From Bugula neritina (lineage: Eukaryota; Bryozoa; Gymnolaemata; Cheilostomatida; Bugulidae), in NCBI GenBank assembly GCA_964035545.1, contig OZ037768.1, forward strand, positions 15,252,175 to 15,316,174: a stretch of DNA of 64,000 bases, read 5' to 3'. Below the pieces are notes generated by a model. It ran no database searches and was not told the DNA's origin. It saw only the letters and a program-made list of their open reading frames with translations. Of the stretch, positions 15,020 through 30,646 are shown one piece after another; position 1 is the stretch's first letter; each line of letters opens with the position of its first letter. The position numbers were made by a program, and so were the translations under genes.

Positions 15020-18000
15020 TACTGAATTATACTGCAACATACTGCAACATAATGAAGTATACTGCAACATACTGAAAAATACTGCAAGATTCTGCAACAT
15101 ACTGAAATACACTGTAACATACTGTAAGACACTGCAACATACTGAAATATACTGCAAGATACTGCAAAATAATGAAACACAATGTAAGATACTGAAATAC
15201 ACTGCAACATACTGCAACATACTGCAACATATTGAAATACACTGTAACCTATTGAAAAACACTGTAACACATTGAAATATACTGCAACATACAGAAACAT
15301 ACGGCAACATACTGAAATATACTGCTACACATTGAAGTATACTGTAATACACAGAAAAGTACTGTAACATACTGAAAAGTACTGCAACATGCTGAAATAT
15401 ACTGCAAAATACTGAATTACACTGTAACGTACTGAAATACACTGCAACATACTGAAATACACTGTAACATATTAAAATACACTGCAACACACTGAAATAT
15501 ACTGAAATATACCGAAATATATGGTAACCTACTGAAATATGTTGCAAACCACTGAAATATACTGCAACATACTGCAACATAATGAAGTATACTGCAACAT
15601 ACTGAAATATACTGCAAGATACTGCAACATACTGAAATACACTGTAACATACTGAAATACACTGCAACATACTGAAATATACTGCATGATACTGCAACAT
15701 ACTGAAACACATTGTAAGACACTTAAATACACTGCAACATACCGCAACATACGGCAACGTATTGAAATACACTGTAACATAATGAAAAACACTGCAACAC
15801 ATTGAAATATACTGCAACACACTGAAACATACAGCAACATACTGAAATATACTGCGACACATTGAAATACAATGCAACATACTGAAATATGCTGTAGCAT
15901 ACTGAAATACACTGCAATACACTGAAGTATACTGTAATATACAGAAACGTACTGTTACATACTGAAACGTACGGCAACATACTAAAATATACTGCGACAC
16001 ATTGAAATATACTGCAACATACTGAAATACACCGTAACATACTAAACTTCACTGCAACATACTGAAATACACTGCAACATACTGCAACATAATGAAATAT
16101 ATGGTAACCTACTGAAATATGTTGAAAACTACTGAAATATACTGCAACATAATGCAACATTATGAAAGATACTGCAACATACTGAAATAAACTGCAAGAT
16201 ACTGCAACATACTGAAATACACTGTAAAATACTGAAATACACTGTAACATATTGAAATACACTGCAATATACTGCAACATACTGAAAAACACTGTAACAT
16301 TTTGAAATACACTGCAACACACTGAAACATTCCGCAACATACTGAAATATATGGTAACCTAATGAAATATACTGTAACACGTTGAAGTACACTGCAACAT
16401 ACTGAACTACACTGCAACCCACTAAAATATACTGTAATTTACAGAAATGTACTGTAACATACTGAAACATGCGGCAACATATTGAAATATACTGCAACAC
16501 ATTGAAATATACTGCAACTTACTGAAATGTGCTGTAGCATACTGAAATACACTGCAACACACTGAAGTATACTGTAATATACAGAAATGTACTGTAAAAA
16601 ACTGAAATATACTTCAACATACTGAAAAATACCTAAAAATATTGAAACATACTGAAATACACTGTAACATACTGAAATACACTGCAACACATTGGAATAT
16701 ACTGCAACATACTGAAATATATGGTAACCTACTGAAATATGTTGCAAACTTCTGAAACATACTGCAACATACTGCAACATAATGAAATACACTGCAACAT
16801 ACTGAAAGATACCGTAACATACTGAAATACACTGCAACATACTGAAATACACTGTAACATAATGAAACACACTGCAACACATTGAAACATTCCGCAACAT
16901 ACCGAAATATATGGTAACCTAATGAAATATACTGTAACACGTTGAAGTTCACTGCAACACATTGAAATATACTGCAACATACCGAATTTCACTTCAACAT
17001 ACTGAAAAATAACTAAACAAATTGAAAGATGCTGAAATACACTGTAACATACTGAAATACACTGTAACACAATGAAATGCACAGCAACACATTGAAATAT
17101 ACCGCGACATACCAAAATGTATGGTAACCTACTGAACTCTACTGTAACACATTGAAAGATACTGCAACATACTGAAATACACTGCAACACACTGAAGTAT
17201 ACTGTCATATACAGAAATGAACTGTCAAACACTGAAACATACTTCAACATACTGAAAGCTACCTAAAAATATTGAAACATTATGAAATACACTGTGACAC
17301 ACTGAAATATACTGCAACATACCGAACTCTATGGTAACCTACTGAAATAGCTTACAAACTACTGAAATATACTGCAAGATACTGCAACATACTGAAACAC
17401 ATTGTAAGTTACTGAAATACACTGCAACATACTGCAACATACTGCAACATACTGCAACATACTGAAATACACTGTAACATATTGAAAAACACTGATACAC
17501 ATTGAAATATACTGCAACATACTGAAACATACGGCATTATACTGAAATATACTGCGACACATTGAAGTATACTGCAACATACTGAAATACACTGTAACAT
17601 ATTGAAATGCACTGCAACACATTGAAATATACCGCAACATACCGAAATGTTTGGTAACCTACTGAAATATGCTGTAACACATTGAAATATACTGCAAAAC
17701 ATTGAAATATACCGCAACATACTGAAATATGCTAAAGCATACTGAAAAACACTGCAAGAGACCGAAGTATACTGTAATATACAGAAATGTACTGTAACAT
17801 ACTGAAACTTATGGCAACATACCTAATAATACTGCAATATACTTAAATATACCGCAACAAACTGAATAAACTGCAACGTACCGCAACATACTGCAACGTA
17901 TTGAAATACACTGTTATATATTGAAAAACACTGCAACACATTGAAAAATACTGCAACATACTGAAACATACGGCAACATACTGAAATGTACTGCGACACA

Positions 18001-21000
18001 TTAAAATATACTGCAACATACTGAAATACACCGTAACATACTAAACTCCACTGCAACATTCTGAATTACACTGTAACACATTGAAATACACTGCTACACA
18101 TTGAATTATACTGAAATACATTGTAAGACACTGAAATACACTGAAACATACTGCAACATAATGAAGTATATGGTAACCTACTGAAATATGTTGAATACTA
18201 CTGAAATATACTGCAACATAATGCAACATAATGAAAGATACTGCAACATACTGAAATAAACAGCAAGACACTGCAACATACTGAAATACACTGTAACATA
18301 CTGAAATACACTGTAACATATTGAAATACACTGCAACATACTGCAACATACTGAAAAACACTGTAACATATTGAAATACACTGCAACACATTGAAACATT
18401 CCGCAATATACCGAAATATATGTTAACCTAATGAAATATACTGTAACACGTTGAAGTACACTGCAACATACTGAAATACACTGCAACACACTAAGGTATA
18501 CCGTAATTTACAGAAATTCACTGTAACATACTGAAACATGCGGCAACATATTGAAATATACTGCAACACATTGAAATATACTGCAACTTACTGAAATGTG
18601 CTGTAGCGTACTGAAATACACAAAAACACACTGAAGTATACTGTAATATACAGAAATATACTGTAAAAAAGTGAAATATACTTCAACATACTGAAAAATA
18701 CCTGAAAATATTGAAACATACTGAAATACACTGTAACATACTGAAATACACTGCAACACATTGGAATATACTGCAACATACCGAAATATATGGTAACCTA
18801 CTGAAATATGTTACAAACTTCTGAAACATACTGCAACATACTGCAACATAATGAAATACACTGCAACATACTGAAAAATACTGCAACATACTGCAACATA
18901 CTGAAATACACTGTAACATACTGAAATATGCTGCAACATACTGAAATATACTGCAAGATACTGCAACATACTGAAATACATTGTAAGATACTGAAATACA
19001 CTGCAACATACTGTAACATCCTGCAACATATTGAAACACCCCTTAACATATTGAAAAACACTGCAACACCATGAAATATACTGCAACATAATGAAACATA
19101 CGGCAACATACTGAAATATACTGCGACACATTGAAATATACTGCAACATACTGAAATATGCTGTAGCATACTGAAATACACTGCAACACACTGAAGTATA
19201 CTGTATTATACAGAATATTACTGTAACATACTGAAACATACGTCAACATACTGAAATGTACTGCAAAATGCTGAAATATACTGCAACATACTGAAACACA
19301 TTGTAAGACACTTAAATACAATGCAACATACCGCAACATACGGCAACGTATTGAAATACACTGTAACATATTGAAAAACACTGCAACACATTGAAATATA
19401 CTGCAACATACTGAAACATACAGCAACATACTGAAATATACTGCGACACATTGAAATACAATGCAACATACTGAAATATGCTTTAGCATACTGAAATACA
19501 CTGCAATACACTGAAGTATACTGTAATATACAGAAACGTACTGTTACATACTGAAACGTACGGCAACATACTAAAATATACTGCGACACATTGAAATATA
19601 CTGCAACATACTGAAATACACCGTAGCATACTAAACTCCACTGCAACATTGTGAAATACACTGTAACTCATTGAAATACACTGCAACACATTGAGTTATA
19701 CTGAAATACATTGTGGGATACTGAAATACACTGCAACATACTGCAACATGATGGAATATATGGTAACCTACTGAAATATGTTGAAAACTACTGAAATATA
19801 CTGCAACATAATGCAACATAATGAAAGATACTGCAACATACTGAAATAAACTGCAAGATACTGCAACATACTGAAATACACTGTAACATACTGAAATACA
19901 CTGTAACATATTGAAATACACTGCAACACATTGAAACATTCCGCAACATACCGAAATATATGGTAACCTAATGAAATATAGTGTAACACGTTGAAGTACA
20001 CTGCAACATACTGAAATACACTGCAACACACTAAAGTGTACTGTAATTTACAGAAATGTACTGTAACATACTGAAACATGCGGCAACATATTGAAATATA
20101 CTGCAACACATTGAAATATACTGCAACTTACTGAAATGTGCTGCAGCATACTGAAATACACTGCAACACAGTGAAGTATACTCTAATATACAGAAATGTA
20201 CTGTAAAATACTGAAATATACTGCAACATACCGAAATATATGGTAACCAACTGAAGTATGTTGCAAACTACTGAAATATACTGCAACATACTGAAATACA
20301 CCGTAACATACTGAAATACACTGCAACATACTGAAATACACTGTAACATATTGAAATAGACTGCAACACACCAAAATATACCTAAACATACCAAAAAATA
20401 TGGTAAACTACTGAAATATGGTACAAACTATTGAAACATACTGCAACATAATGAAATATACTGCAACATACTGAAAGATATTGCAACATACTGCAACATA
20501 CTGAAATACACTGTAGAATACTGCAATATACTGCAACATACTGAAACATACTGCAAGATACTGCAAAATACTGAAATACATTGTAAGATACCTAAATACA
20601 CTGCAACATACTGCAACATACTGCAACATATTGAAATACACTGTAACATATTGAAAAACACTACAACACATTGAAATATACCGCAACATACCGAAGTATA
20701 TGGTAGCCTACTGAAATATACTGCGACATATTGAAATATACCACAACATAATGAAATATGCTGTAACATACTAAGACATACTGCAACATACGGAAATATA
20801 ATGCAACATACTGAAATATACTCCAACATACTAAAATACACTGCAACACACTGCAACATACTGAAATATACTGCAACATACTGAAATACACTGTAACATA
20901 CTGAATTACACTGCAACATACTGTAACATACTGAAGTTCACTGCAACACATTGAAATAAACTGCAACATACGAAATTATACTTCAACATACTAAGAAACA

Positions 21001-21348
21001 CCGAAAAATATTGAAACATGCTGTAATACACTGTAACATACTGAAATACACTGTAACATATTGGAATGCACTGCAACACATTGAAATATACCACAACATA
21101 CCGAAATGTTTGGTAACCTACTGAAATATGCTGTAACACATTGAAACATACTGCAACACATTGAAATAAACCGCAACATACTGAAATATGCTACAGCATA
21201 CTGAAATACACTGCAAGACACTGAAGTATACTGTAGTATACACTGTAACATACTGAAATCTATGGCAACATACTTAAATGTACTGCAACATACTTAAGTA
21301 TACTGCAACAAACTGAATATACGGTAACCTACCGAAATATGTTGTAAA

Positions 21349-21449
21349 CTCCTAAAATATACTAAGTCACCAAAAAATATTGCAGTTCTGCAACATAATG
21401 TAATATACCGCAAAAAAATTGAAATATCTTGCAACAGCTTAAGAGATAC
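21349..21449 (+). repeat. Diverged HOR cassette, copy 7
   Basis: Partner of copy 6 in the next 6.7-kb HOR unit, about 6707 bp downstream, with the same TTGCAGTTCTGCAA core. This is the last copy I see. The cassette is absent from satellite 1 after about 21.5 kb. Confidence 0.85.
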
Positions 21450-24400
21450 TGCAAAATACTGCAACATACTGAAATACACTGTAACATACTGAATTACACT
21501 GCAACATACTGCAAAATACTGAAAAATACTGTAACATACTAAAACATACTGCAACAAACTGAAAACTAATACAAAATATTGAATTACACTGCAACATACT
21601 GAATTAAACTTCAACATACTGAAACATACCTAAAAATATCGAAACACACTGAAATACACTGTAACATTCTGAAATACACTGCAACAAATTGGAATATACT
21701 GCAACATACCGAAATATATGGTAACCTACTGAAATATGTTGCAAACTACTGAATTATACTGCAACATACTGCAACATAATGAAGTATACTGCAACATACT
21801 GAAAAATACTGCAGGATTCTGCAACATACTGAAATACACTGTAACATACTCTAAGACACTGCAACATACTGAAATATACTGCAAGATACTGCAAAATAAT
21901 GAAACACAATGTAAGATACTGAAATACACTGCAACATACTGCAACATACTGCAACATATTGAAATACACTGTAACCTATTGAAAAACACTGTAACACATT
22001 GAAATATACTGCAACATACAGAAACATACGGCAACATCCTGAAATATACTGCTACACATTGAAGTATACTGTAATACACAGAAATGTACTGTAACATACT
22101 GAAAAGTACTGCAACATGCTGAAATATACTGCAAAATACTGAATTACACTGTAACGTACTGAAATACACTGCAACATACTGAAATTTACTGTAACATATT
22201 AAAATACACTGCAACACACTGAAATATACTGAAATATATCGAAATATATGGTAACCTACTGAAATATGTTGCAAACCACTGAAATATACTGCAACATACT
22301 GCAACATAATGAAGTATACTGCAACATACTGAAATATACTGCAGGATACTGCAACATTCTGAAATACACTGTAACATACTGAAATACACTGCAACATACT
22401 GAAATATACTGCATGATACTGCAACATACTGAAACACATTGTAAGACACTTAAATACACTGCAACATACCGCAACATACGGCATTGTATTGAAATACACT
22501 GTAACATATTGAAAAACACTGCAACACATTGAAATATACTGCAACACACTGAAACATACAGCAACATACTGAAATATACTGCAACACATTGAAATACAAT
22601 GCAACATACTGAAATATGCTGTAGCATACTGAAATACACTGCAATACACTGAAGTATACTGTAATATACAGAAACGTACTGTTACATACTGAAACGTACG
22701 GCAACATACTAAAATATACTGCGACACATTGAAATATACTGCAACAAACTGAAATACACCGTAACATACTAAACTTCACTGCAACATTCTGAAATACACT
22801 GTAACACATTGAAATACACTGCAACACATTGAATTATACTGAAATACATTGTAAGATACTGAAATACACTGCAACATACTGCAACATAATGAAATATATG
22901 GTAACCTACTGAAATATGTTGAAAACTACTGAAATATACTGCAACATAATGCAACATTATGAAAGATACTGCAACATACTGAAATAAACTGCAAGATACT
23001 GCAACATACTGAAATACACTGTAAAATACTGAAATACACTGTAACATATTGAAATACACTGCAACATACTGCAAAATACTGAAAAACACTGTAACATTTT
23101 GAAATACACTGCAACACACTGAAACATTCCGCAACATACTGAAATATATGGTAACCTAATGAAATATACTGTAACACGTTGAAGTACACTGCAACATACT
23201 GAACTACACTGCAACCCACTAAAGTATACTGTAATTTACAGAAATGTAATGTAACATACTGAAACATGCGGCAACATATTGAAATATACTGCAACACATT
23301 GAAATATACTGCAACTTACTGAAATGTGCTGTAGCATACTGAAATACACTGCAACACACTGAAGTATACTGTAATATACAGAAATGTACTGTAAAATACT
23401 GAAATATACTTCAACATACTGAAAAATACCTAAAAATATTGAAACATACTGAAATACACTGTAACATACTGAAATACACTGCAACACATTGGAATATACT
23501 GCAACATACCGAAATATATGGTAACCTACTGAAATATGTTGCAAACTTCTGAAACATACTGCAACATACTGCAACATAATGAAATACACTGCAACATACT
23601 GAAAGATACCGTAACATACTGAAATACACTGCAACATACTGAAATACACTGTAACATAATGAAACACACTGCAACACATTGAAACATTCCGCAACATACC
23701 GAAATATATGGTAACCTAATGAAATATACTGTAACACGTTGAAGTTCACTGCAACACATTGAAATATACTGCAACATATCGAATTTCACTTCAACATACT
23801 GAAAAATAACTAAACAAATTGAAAGATGCTGAAATACACTGTAACATACTGAAATACACTGTAACACAATGAAATGCACAGCAACACATTGAAATATACC
23901 GCGACATACCAAAATGTATGGTAACCTACTGAACTCTACTGTAACACATTGAAAGATACTGCAACATACTGAAATACACTGCAACACACCGAAGTATACT
24001 GTCATATACAGAAATGTACTGTCAAACACTGAAATATACTTCAACATACTGAAAACTACCTAAAAATATTGAAACATTATGAAATACACTGTAACACACT
24101 GAAATATACTGCAACATACCGAACTCTATGGTAACCTACTGAAAAATCTTACAAACTACTCTTACTGCAACATACTGCAACATACTGCAACATACTGAAA
24201 TACACTGTAACATATTGAAAAACACTGATACACATTGAAATATACTGCAACATACTGAAACATACGGCATTATACTGAAATATACTGCGACACATTGAAA
24301 TATACTGCAACATACTGAAATACACTGTAACATATTGAAATGCACTGCAACACATTGAAATATACCGCAACTTACCGAAATGTTTGGTAACCTACTGTAA

Positions 24401-24889
24401 TATGCTGTAACACATTGAAATATACTGCAAAACATTGAAATATACCGCAACATACTGAAATATGCTAAAGCATACTGAAAAACACTGCAAGAGACCGAAG
24501 TATACTGTAATATACAGAAATGTACTGTAACATACTGAAACTTATGGCAACATACTTAAATATACTGCAATATACTTAAATATACCGCAACAAACTGAAT
24601 ACAGTGCAACGTACCGCAACATACTGCAACGTATTGAAATACACTGTAATATATTGAAAAACACTGCAACACATTGAAAAATACTGCAACATACTGAAAC
24701 ATACGGCAACATACTGAAATACACTGCGACACATTGAAATATAGTGCAACATACTCAAATATGCTGTAGCATACTGTAATACACTGCAATACACTGAAGT
24801 ATACTGTAATATACAGAAACGTACTGTAACATACTGAAATATACTGCGACACATTAAAATATACTGCAACATACTGAAATACACCGTAA

Positions 24890-26110
24890 CATACTAAACT
24901 CCACTGCAACATTCTGAATTACACTGTAACACATTGAAATACACTGCTACACCTTGAATTATACTGAAATACATTGTAAGACACTGAAATACACTGAAGC
25001 ATACTGCAACATAATGAAGTAAATGGTAACCTACTGAAATATGTTGAATACTACTGAAATATACTGCAACATAATGCAACATAATGAAAGATACTGCAAC
25101 ATACTGAAATAAACAGCAAGACACTGCAACATACTGAAATACACTGTAACATACTGAAATACACTGTAACATATTGAAATACACTGCAACATACTGCAAC
25201 ATACTGAAAAACACTGTAACATATTGAAATACACTGCAACACATTGAAACATTCCGCAATATACCGAAATATATGTTAACCTAATGAAATATACTGTAAC
25301 ACGTTGAAGTACACTGCAACATACTGAAATACACTGCAACACACTAAGGTATACCGTAATTTACAGAAATGTACTGTAACATACTGAAACATGCGGCAAC
25401 ATATTGAAATATACTGCAACACATTGAAATATACTGCAACTTACTGAAATGTGCTGTAGCATACATAAATACACTAAAACACACTGAAGTATACTGTAAT
25501 ATACAGAAATATACTGTAAAAAAACTGAAATATACTTCAACATACTGAAAAATACCTGAAAATATTGAAACATACTGAAATACACTGTAACATACTGAAA
25601 TACACTGCAACACATTGGAATATACTGCAACATACCGAAATATATGGTAACCTACTGAAATATGTTACAAACTTCTGAAACATACTGCAACATACTGCAA
25701 CATAATGATATACACTGCAACATACTGAAAAATACTGCAACATACTGCAACATACTGAAATACACTGTAACATACTGAAATATGCTGCAACATACTGAAA
25801 TATACTGCAAGATACTGCAACATACTGAAATACATTGTAAGATACTGAAATACACTGCAACATACTGTAACATCCTGCAACATATTGAAACACCCCTTAA
25901 CATATTGAAAAACACTGCAACACCATGAAATATACTGCAACACAATGAAACATATGGCAACATACTGAAATATACTGCGACACATTGAAATATACTGCAA
26001 CATACTGAAATATGCTGTAGCATACTGAAATACACCGCAACACACTGAAGTATACTGTATTATACAGAATATTACTGTAACATACTGAAACATACGTCAA
26101 CATACTGAAA
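24890..26110 (+). repeat. 1573-bp-offset segment, copy 1
   Basis: Repeated at about 26465-27680 at offsets of 1571-1574 bp, from the CTCCACTGCAACATTCTGAA landmark at about 24898. It is nested inside the 6.8-kb unit, so duplication has occurred at several scales in the same place. Confidence 0.8.
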
Positions 26111-26464
26111 TGTACTGCAAAATGCTGAAGTATACTGCAACATACTGAAACACATTGTAAGATACTGAAATACACTGCAACATACCGCAACATACTGCAA
26201 CGTATTGAAATACACTGCAACATATTGAAAAACACTGCAACACATTGAAATATACTGCAACATACTGAAACATACGGCAACATACTGAAATATACTGCGA
26301 CACATTGAAATATAGTGCAACATACTCAAATATGCTGTAGCATACTGAAATACACTGCAATACACTGAAGTATACTGTAATATACAGAAACGTACTGTAA
26401 CATACTGAAATATACTGCGACACATTGAAATATACTGCAACATACTGAAATACACCGTAACATA

Positions 26465-27680
26465 CTAAACTCCACTGCAACATTCTGAAATACACTGTAA
26501 CTCATTGAAATACACTGCAACACATTGAATTATACTGAAATACATTGTAAGACACTGAATTAATACACTGAAACATACTGCAACATAATGAAGTATATGG
26601 TAACCTACTGAAATATGTTGAATACTACTGAAATATACTGCAACATAATGCAACATAATGAAAGATACTGCAACATACTGAAATAAACAGCAAGACACTG
26701 CAACATACTGAAATACACTGTAACATACTGAAATACACTGTAACATATTGAAAAACACTGCAACATACTGCAACATACTGAAAAACACTGTAACATATTG
26801 AAATACACTGCAACACATTGAAACATTCCGCAACATACCGAATTATATGTTAACCTAATGAAATATACTGTAACACGTTGAAGTACACTGCAACATACTG
26901 AAATACACTGCAACACACTAAGGTATACCGTAATTTACAGAAATGTACTGTAACATACTGAAACATGCGGCAACATATTGAAATATACTGCAACACATTG
27001 AAACATACTGCAACTTACTGAAATGTGCTGTAGCATACTGAAATACACTGCAACACACTGAAGTATACTGTAATATACAAAAATGTACTGTAAAAAACTG
27101 ATATATACTTCAACATACTGAAAAATACCTAAAAATATTGAAACATACTGAAATACACTGTAACATACTGAAATACACTGCAACACATTGGAATATACTG
27201 CAACATACCGAAATATATGGTAACCTACTGAAATATGTTACAAACTTCTGAAACATACTGCAACATACTACAACATAATGAAATACACTGCAACATACTG
27301 AATAATACTGCAACATACTGCAACATACTGTAATACACTGTAACATACTGAAATATGCTGCAACATACTGAAATATACTGCAAGATACTGCAACATACTG
27401 AAATACATTGTAAGATACTGAAATACACTGCAACATACTGTAACATCCTGCAACATATTGAAACACACTGTAACATATTGAAAAACACTGCAACACATTG
27501 AAATATACTGCAACATACTGAAACATACGGCAACATACTGAAATATACTGCGACACCTTGAAATATACTGCAACATACTGAAATATGCTGTAGCATACTG
27601 AAATGCACCGCAACACACTGAAGTATACTGTATTATACAGAAATGTACTGTAACATACTGCAACATACTGAAATACACTG
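26465..27680 (+). repeat. 1573-bp-offset segment, copy 2
   Basis: Copy of about 24890-26110. Beyond 27680 the array passes into a more heterogeneous, less closely paired type of satellite 1. Confidence 0.78.
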
Positions 27681-28450
27681 TAACATATTGAAATACACTG
27701 CAACACATTAAGATAAACCGCAACATACCGAAGTATATGGTAGCCTACTGAAATATACTGTAACACATTGAAATAAACTGCAACACACTGAAGTACACTG
27801 CAACACATTGAAATATACTGCAAAATATTGAAATACACTGGAACATATTAAAATACACTGCAACACACTGAAATATACTGAAGTATACCGAAATATATGG
27901 TAACCTACTGAAATATGTTGCAAACTACTGAAACATACTGCAACATCCTGCAACAAAATGAAATATACTGTAACACACTGAAACATACTGCAAAATACTG
28001 AAATTAACTGTAACATACCAAGACATACTGCAACATACTGAAATATAATGCAACATACTGAAATATACTGCAAAATACTAAAATACACTGCAACACATTG
28101 CAACATACTGAAATATTCTGTAACATATTGAAATACACTGCAACATACTGCACCATACTGAAATACACTGTAACATCTTGAAATACACTGCAACACATTG
28201 AAATATACCGCAACATACTGAAATGTACTGTAGCATGCTGAAATATACTGCACCATACTGAAATACACTGCAACATACTGAAGCATACGGCAACATACTG
28301 AAATATAATGTGACACATTGAAATATACTGAAACATACTTAAATATGCTGTAGCATACTGAAATACACTGCAACACACTTAAGTATAGTGGGATATACAG
28401 AAATGTACTGTAACATTCTGAAACATACGGCAACCTACTAAAATATATTG

Positions 28451-29000
28451 CGACACATTGAAATATACTGCAACTTACTGAAATATGCTGTAGCATACTG
28501 AAATACACTGCAACACACTGAAGTATTCTGAGATATACAGAAATATACTGTAACCTACTGAAACATACGGCACCATACTAAAATATACTGCCACACATTG
28601 AAATATACTGCAACATACTGAAATATGCTGTAGCATACTGAATTACACTGCAACATACTGAAACAAACTGTAACATATTAAAATACACTGCAACACACTG
28701 AAATATACTGAAACATACCGAAATATATGGTAACCTACTGAAATATGTTGCAAACTACTGAAACATACTGCAACATCCTGCAACAAAATGAAATATACTG
28801 TAACACACTGAAGCATACTGCAAAATACTGAAATTACCTGTAACATACTAAGACATACTGCAACATACTGAAATATAATGCAACATACTGAAATATACTG
28901 AAAATACTAAAATACACTGCAACACACTGCAACATACTGAAAAATACTGTAACATACGGAAATACACTGCAACATACTGCAACATACTGAAATACACTGT
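28451..29000 (+). repeat. 3040-bp-offset segment, copy 1
   Basis: Matches about 31491-32040 at an offset of exactly 3040, checked at AAGTATTCTGAGATATACAG (28521 and 31561). The two copies lie on either side of the transposon insertion. Confidence 0.82.
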
Positions 29001-30616
29001 AACATCTTGAATTACACTGCAACACATTGAAATATACCGCAACATACCGAAATATATGGTAGCCTACTGAAATTTACTGTAACACATTGAAATATACTGC
29101 AACATGCTGAAACAAACGGCAACATAGTGAAATATAATGCGACACATTGAAATACACTGATACATACTGAAATATGCTGTAGCATACTGAAATACACTGC
29201 AACACACTGAAGTATACTGGGATAAACAGAAATGTACTGTAACATACAGAAACATACGGCAACATACTAAAATATATTGCGACACAATGAATTATACTGC
29301 AACATACTGAAATATGCTGTAGCATACTGAAATAAACTGCAACACACTGAAGTATATTGTAATATAAAGAAATTTACTGTAACATACTGAAACATACGTC
29401 AACATACTGAAATGTACTGCAACATGCTGAAATATACTGCAACATACTGAAATACACTTTAACATACTGAATTACACTGCAACATACTGAAATACACTGT
29501 AACATATTAAAACACACTGTAACACACTGAAAAAAATTGAAACATACCGAAATGTATGGTAACCTACTGAATCATGTTGCAAACTACTGAAACATACTGC
29601 AACATCTTGCAACAAATTGAAATATACTGTAACACACTGAAACATACTGCAAAATACTGAAATTAACTGTAACCTACTAAGACATAGTGCAACATACTGA
29701 AATATAATGCAACATACTGAAATATACTGCAACATACTAAATTACACTGCAACACACTGTAACATACTGAAATATACTAAAACATATTGAAAAACACTGC
29801 AACATACTGCAACATGTTGAAATACACTGTAACATATTGAAACACACTGCAACACATTGAAACATACCGCAACATACCGAAGTATATGGTAGCCTACTGA
29901 AATATACTGTGACACATTGAAATATACTGCAACATACTGAAATACACTGCAACACACTAAAGTATACTGTGGTAAACAGAAATGTACTGTAACATACTGA
30001 AATATACTGTAACATCATGATATACACTCCAACATACTGCAGCATACTGAAATACACTGTAACATATTGAAATACACTGCAACACATTGAAATATACCGC
30101 AACATACCGACGTATATGGTAGCCTACTGAAAATTACTGTAACACAATGAAATATACTGCAACATACTGAAGTACACTGCAACACATTGAAATATACTGC
30201 AACATACCGAAGTTTATGGTAACCTACTGAAACATGTTGCAAACCACTGAAACATACTGCAACATACTGCAACAAAATGAAATATTCTGTAACCCACTGA
30301 AACATACCGCAAAATACTGAAATATACTGTAACATACTAAGACATACTGCAACATACTGAAATATAATGCAACATACTGCAACATAATGAAATATACTGC
30401 AACATGCTGAAAGATACTGCAACATACTGCAACATACTGCAACATACTGAAATACACTCTAACATACTGAAATATACTGCAACATATTGAATTATACTGC
30501 AACATACTGAAACAGACTCTGACACATTGAAATATACTGCAACATACTGAAATATACTGCAAGATACTGCAACATACTGAAATACATTGTAAGATACTGA
30601 AATACACTGCACCATA

Positions 30617-30635
30617 CACAGGATAGTTAAGGGCA
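30617..30635 (+). repeat. Left terminal inverted repeat (19 bp)
   Basis: CACAGGATAGTTAAGGGCA, exactly complementary to 31354-31372. Pairing stops right after the 19 bp. Confidence 0.95.
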
Positions 30636-30636
30636 T

Positions 30637-30646
30637 CCTCAGCAAG
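30637..30646 (+). repeat. Subterminal 10-bp direct repeat, left
   Basis: CCTCAGCAAG lies just inside the left inverted repeat and recurs in direct orientation at 31325-31334 just inside the right one. It could be a subterminal transposase site, but 10 bp can match by chance. Confidence 0.45.

Larger units (their letters stand above)
12585..19260 (+). repeat. 6.7-kb HOR unit, copy 1
   Basis: This unit pairs with 19280-26110. Matching starts near 12601/19296 (offset 6695). The offset then steps to 6715, 6727, 6797 and 6853-6854 toward the right end, so several small indels separate otherwise very similar copies. Landmarks include a reverse-strand stop-free run at 14999-16000 that recurs at 21726-22727. 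Confidence 0.88.
19280..26110 (+). repeat. 6.8-kb HOR unit, copy 2
   Basis: Tandem partner of 12585-19260. Homology at lower identity continues past 26110 into the next unit. One length change lies near 21240, where GTATACACTGTAACATACTG replaces a longer stretch found at about 14521. Confidence 0.87.
1..30616 (+). repeat. Satellite 1 array, left block (10-bp units, nested HORs)
   Basis: The whole stretch is a head-to-tail array of decamers. The commonest are CTGAAATACA, CTGCAACATA, CTGTAACATA and CTGAAATATA, with diagnostic variants such as TTGAAATACA, CCGCAACATA and CTGCGACACA. The orientation never flips. Unit-length changes between copies are mostly whole decamers, and 1-bp changes are rare. 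The plus strand is A-rich and G-poor: the 20-bp consensus is about 45% A, 25% C, 20% T and 10% G. Many units carry AAA, so A-tracts recur about once per helical turn. Decamers are combined into larger repeats listed separately. I see no gene, promoter or RNA gene inside. A centromeric or pericentromeric role is possible but not shown by sequence alone. Confidence 0.97.

Noticed and set aside
15009-15275. 88-aa plus-strand frame (copy at 21736-22002)
   Set aside because: A chance stop-free run of decamers on the strand that normally carries TGA and TAA. It is duplicated only because the HOR is duplicated.
14999-16000. 333-aa minus-strand open frame (and its copy at 21726-22727)
   Set aside because: It is entirely the 10-residue satellite peptide cycle. 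All frames give similar peptides, and it ends wherever a substitution makes a stop. No domain, no start context, no non-repeat part.
27110-28508. 242- and 266-aa minus-strand frames
   Set aside because: Same stop-free satellite periodicity, with no feature beyond the repeat.
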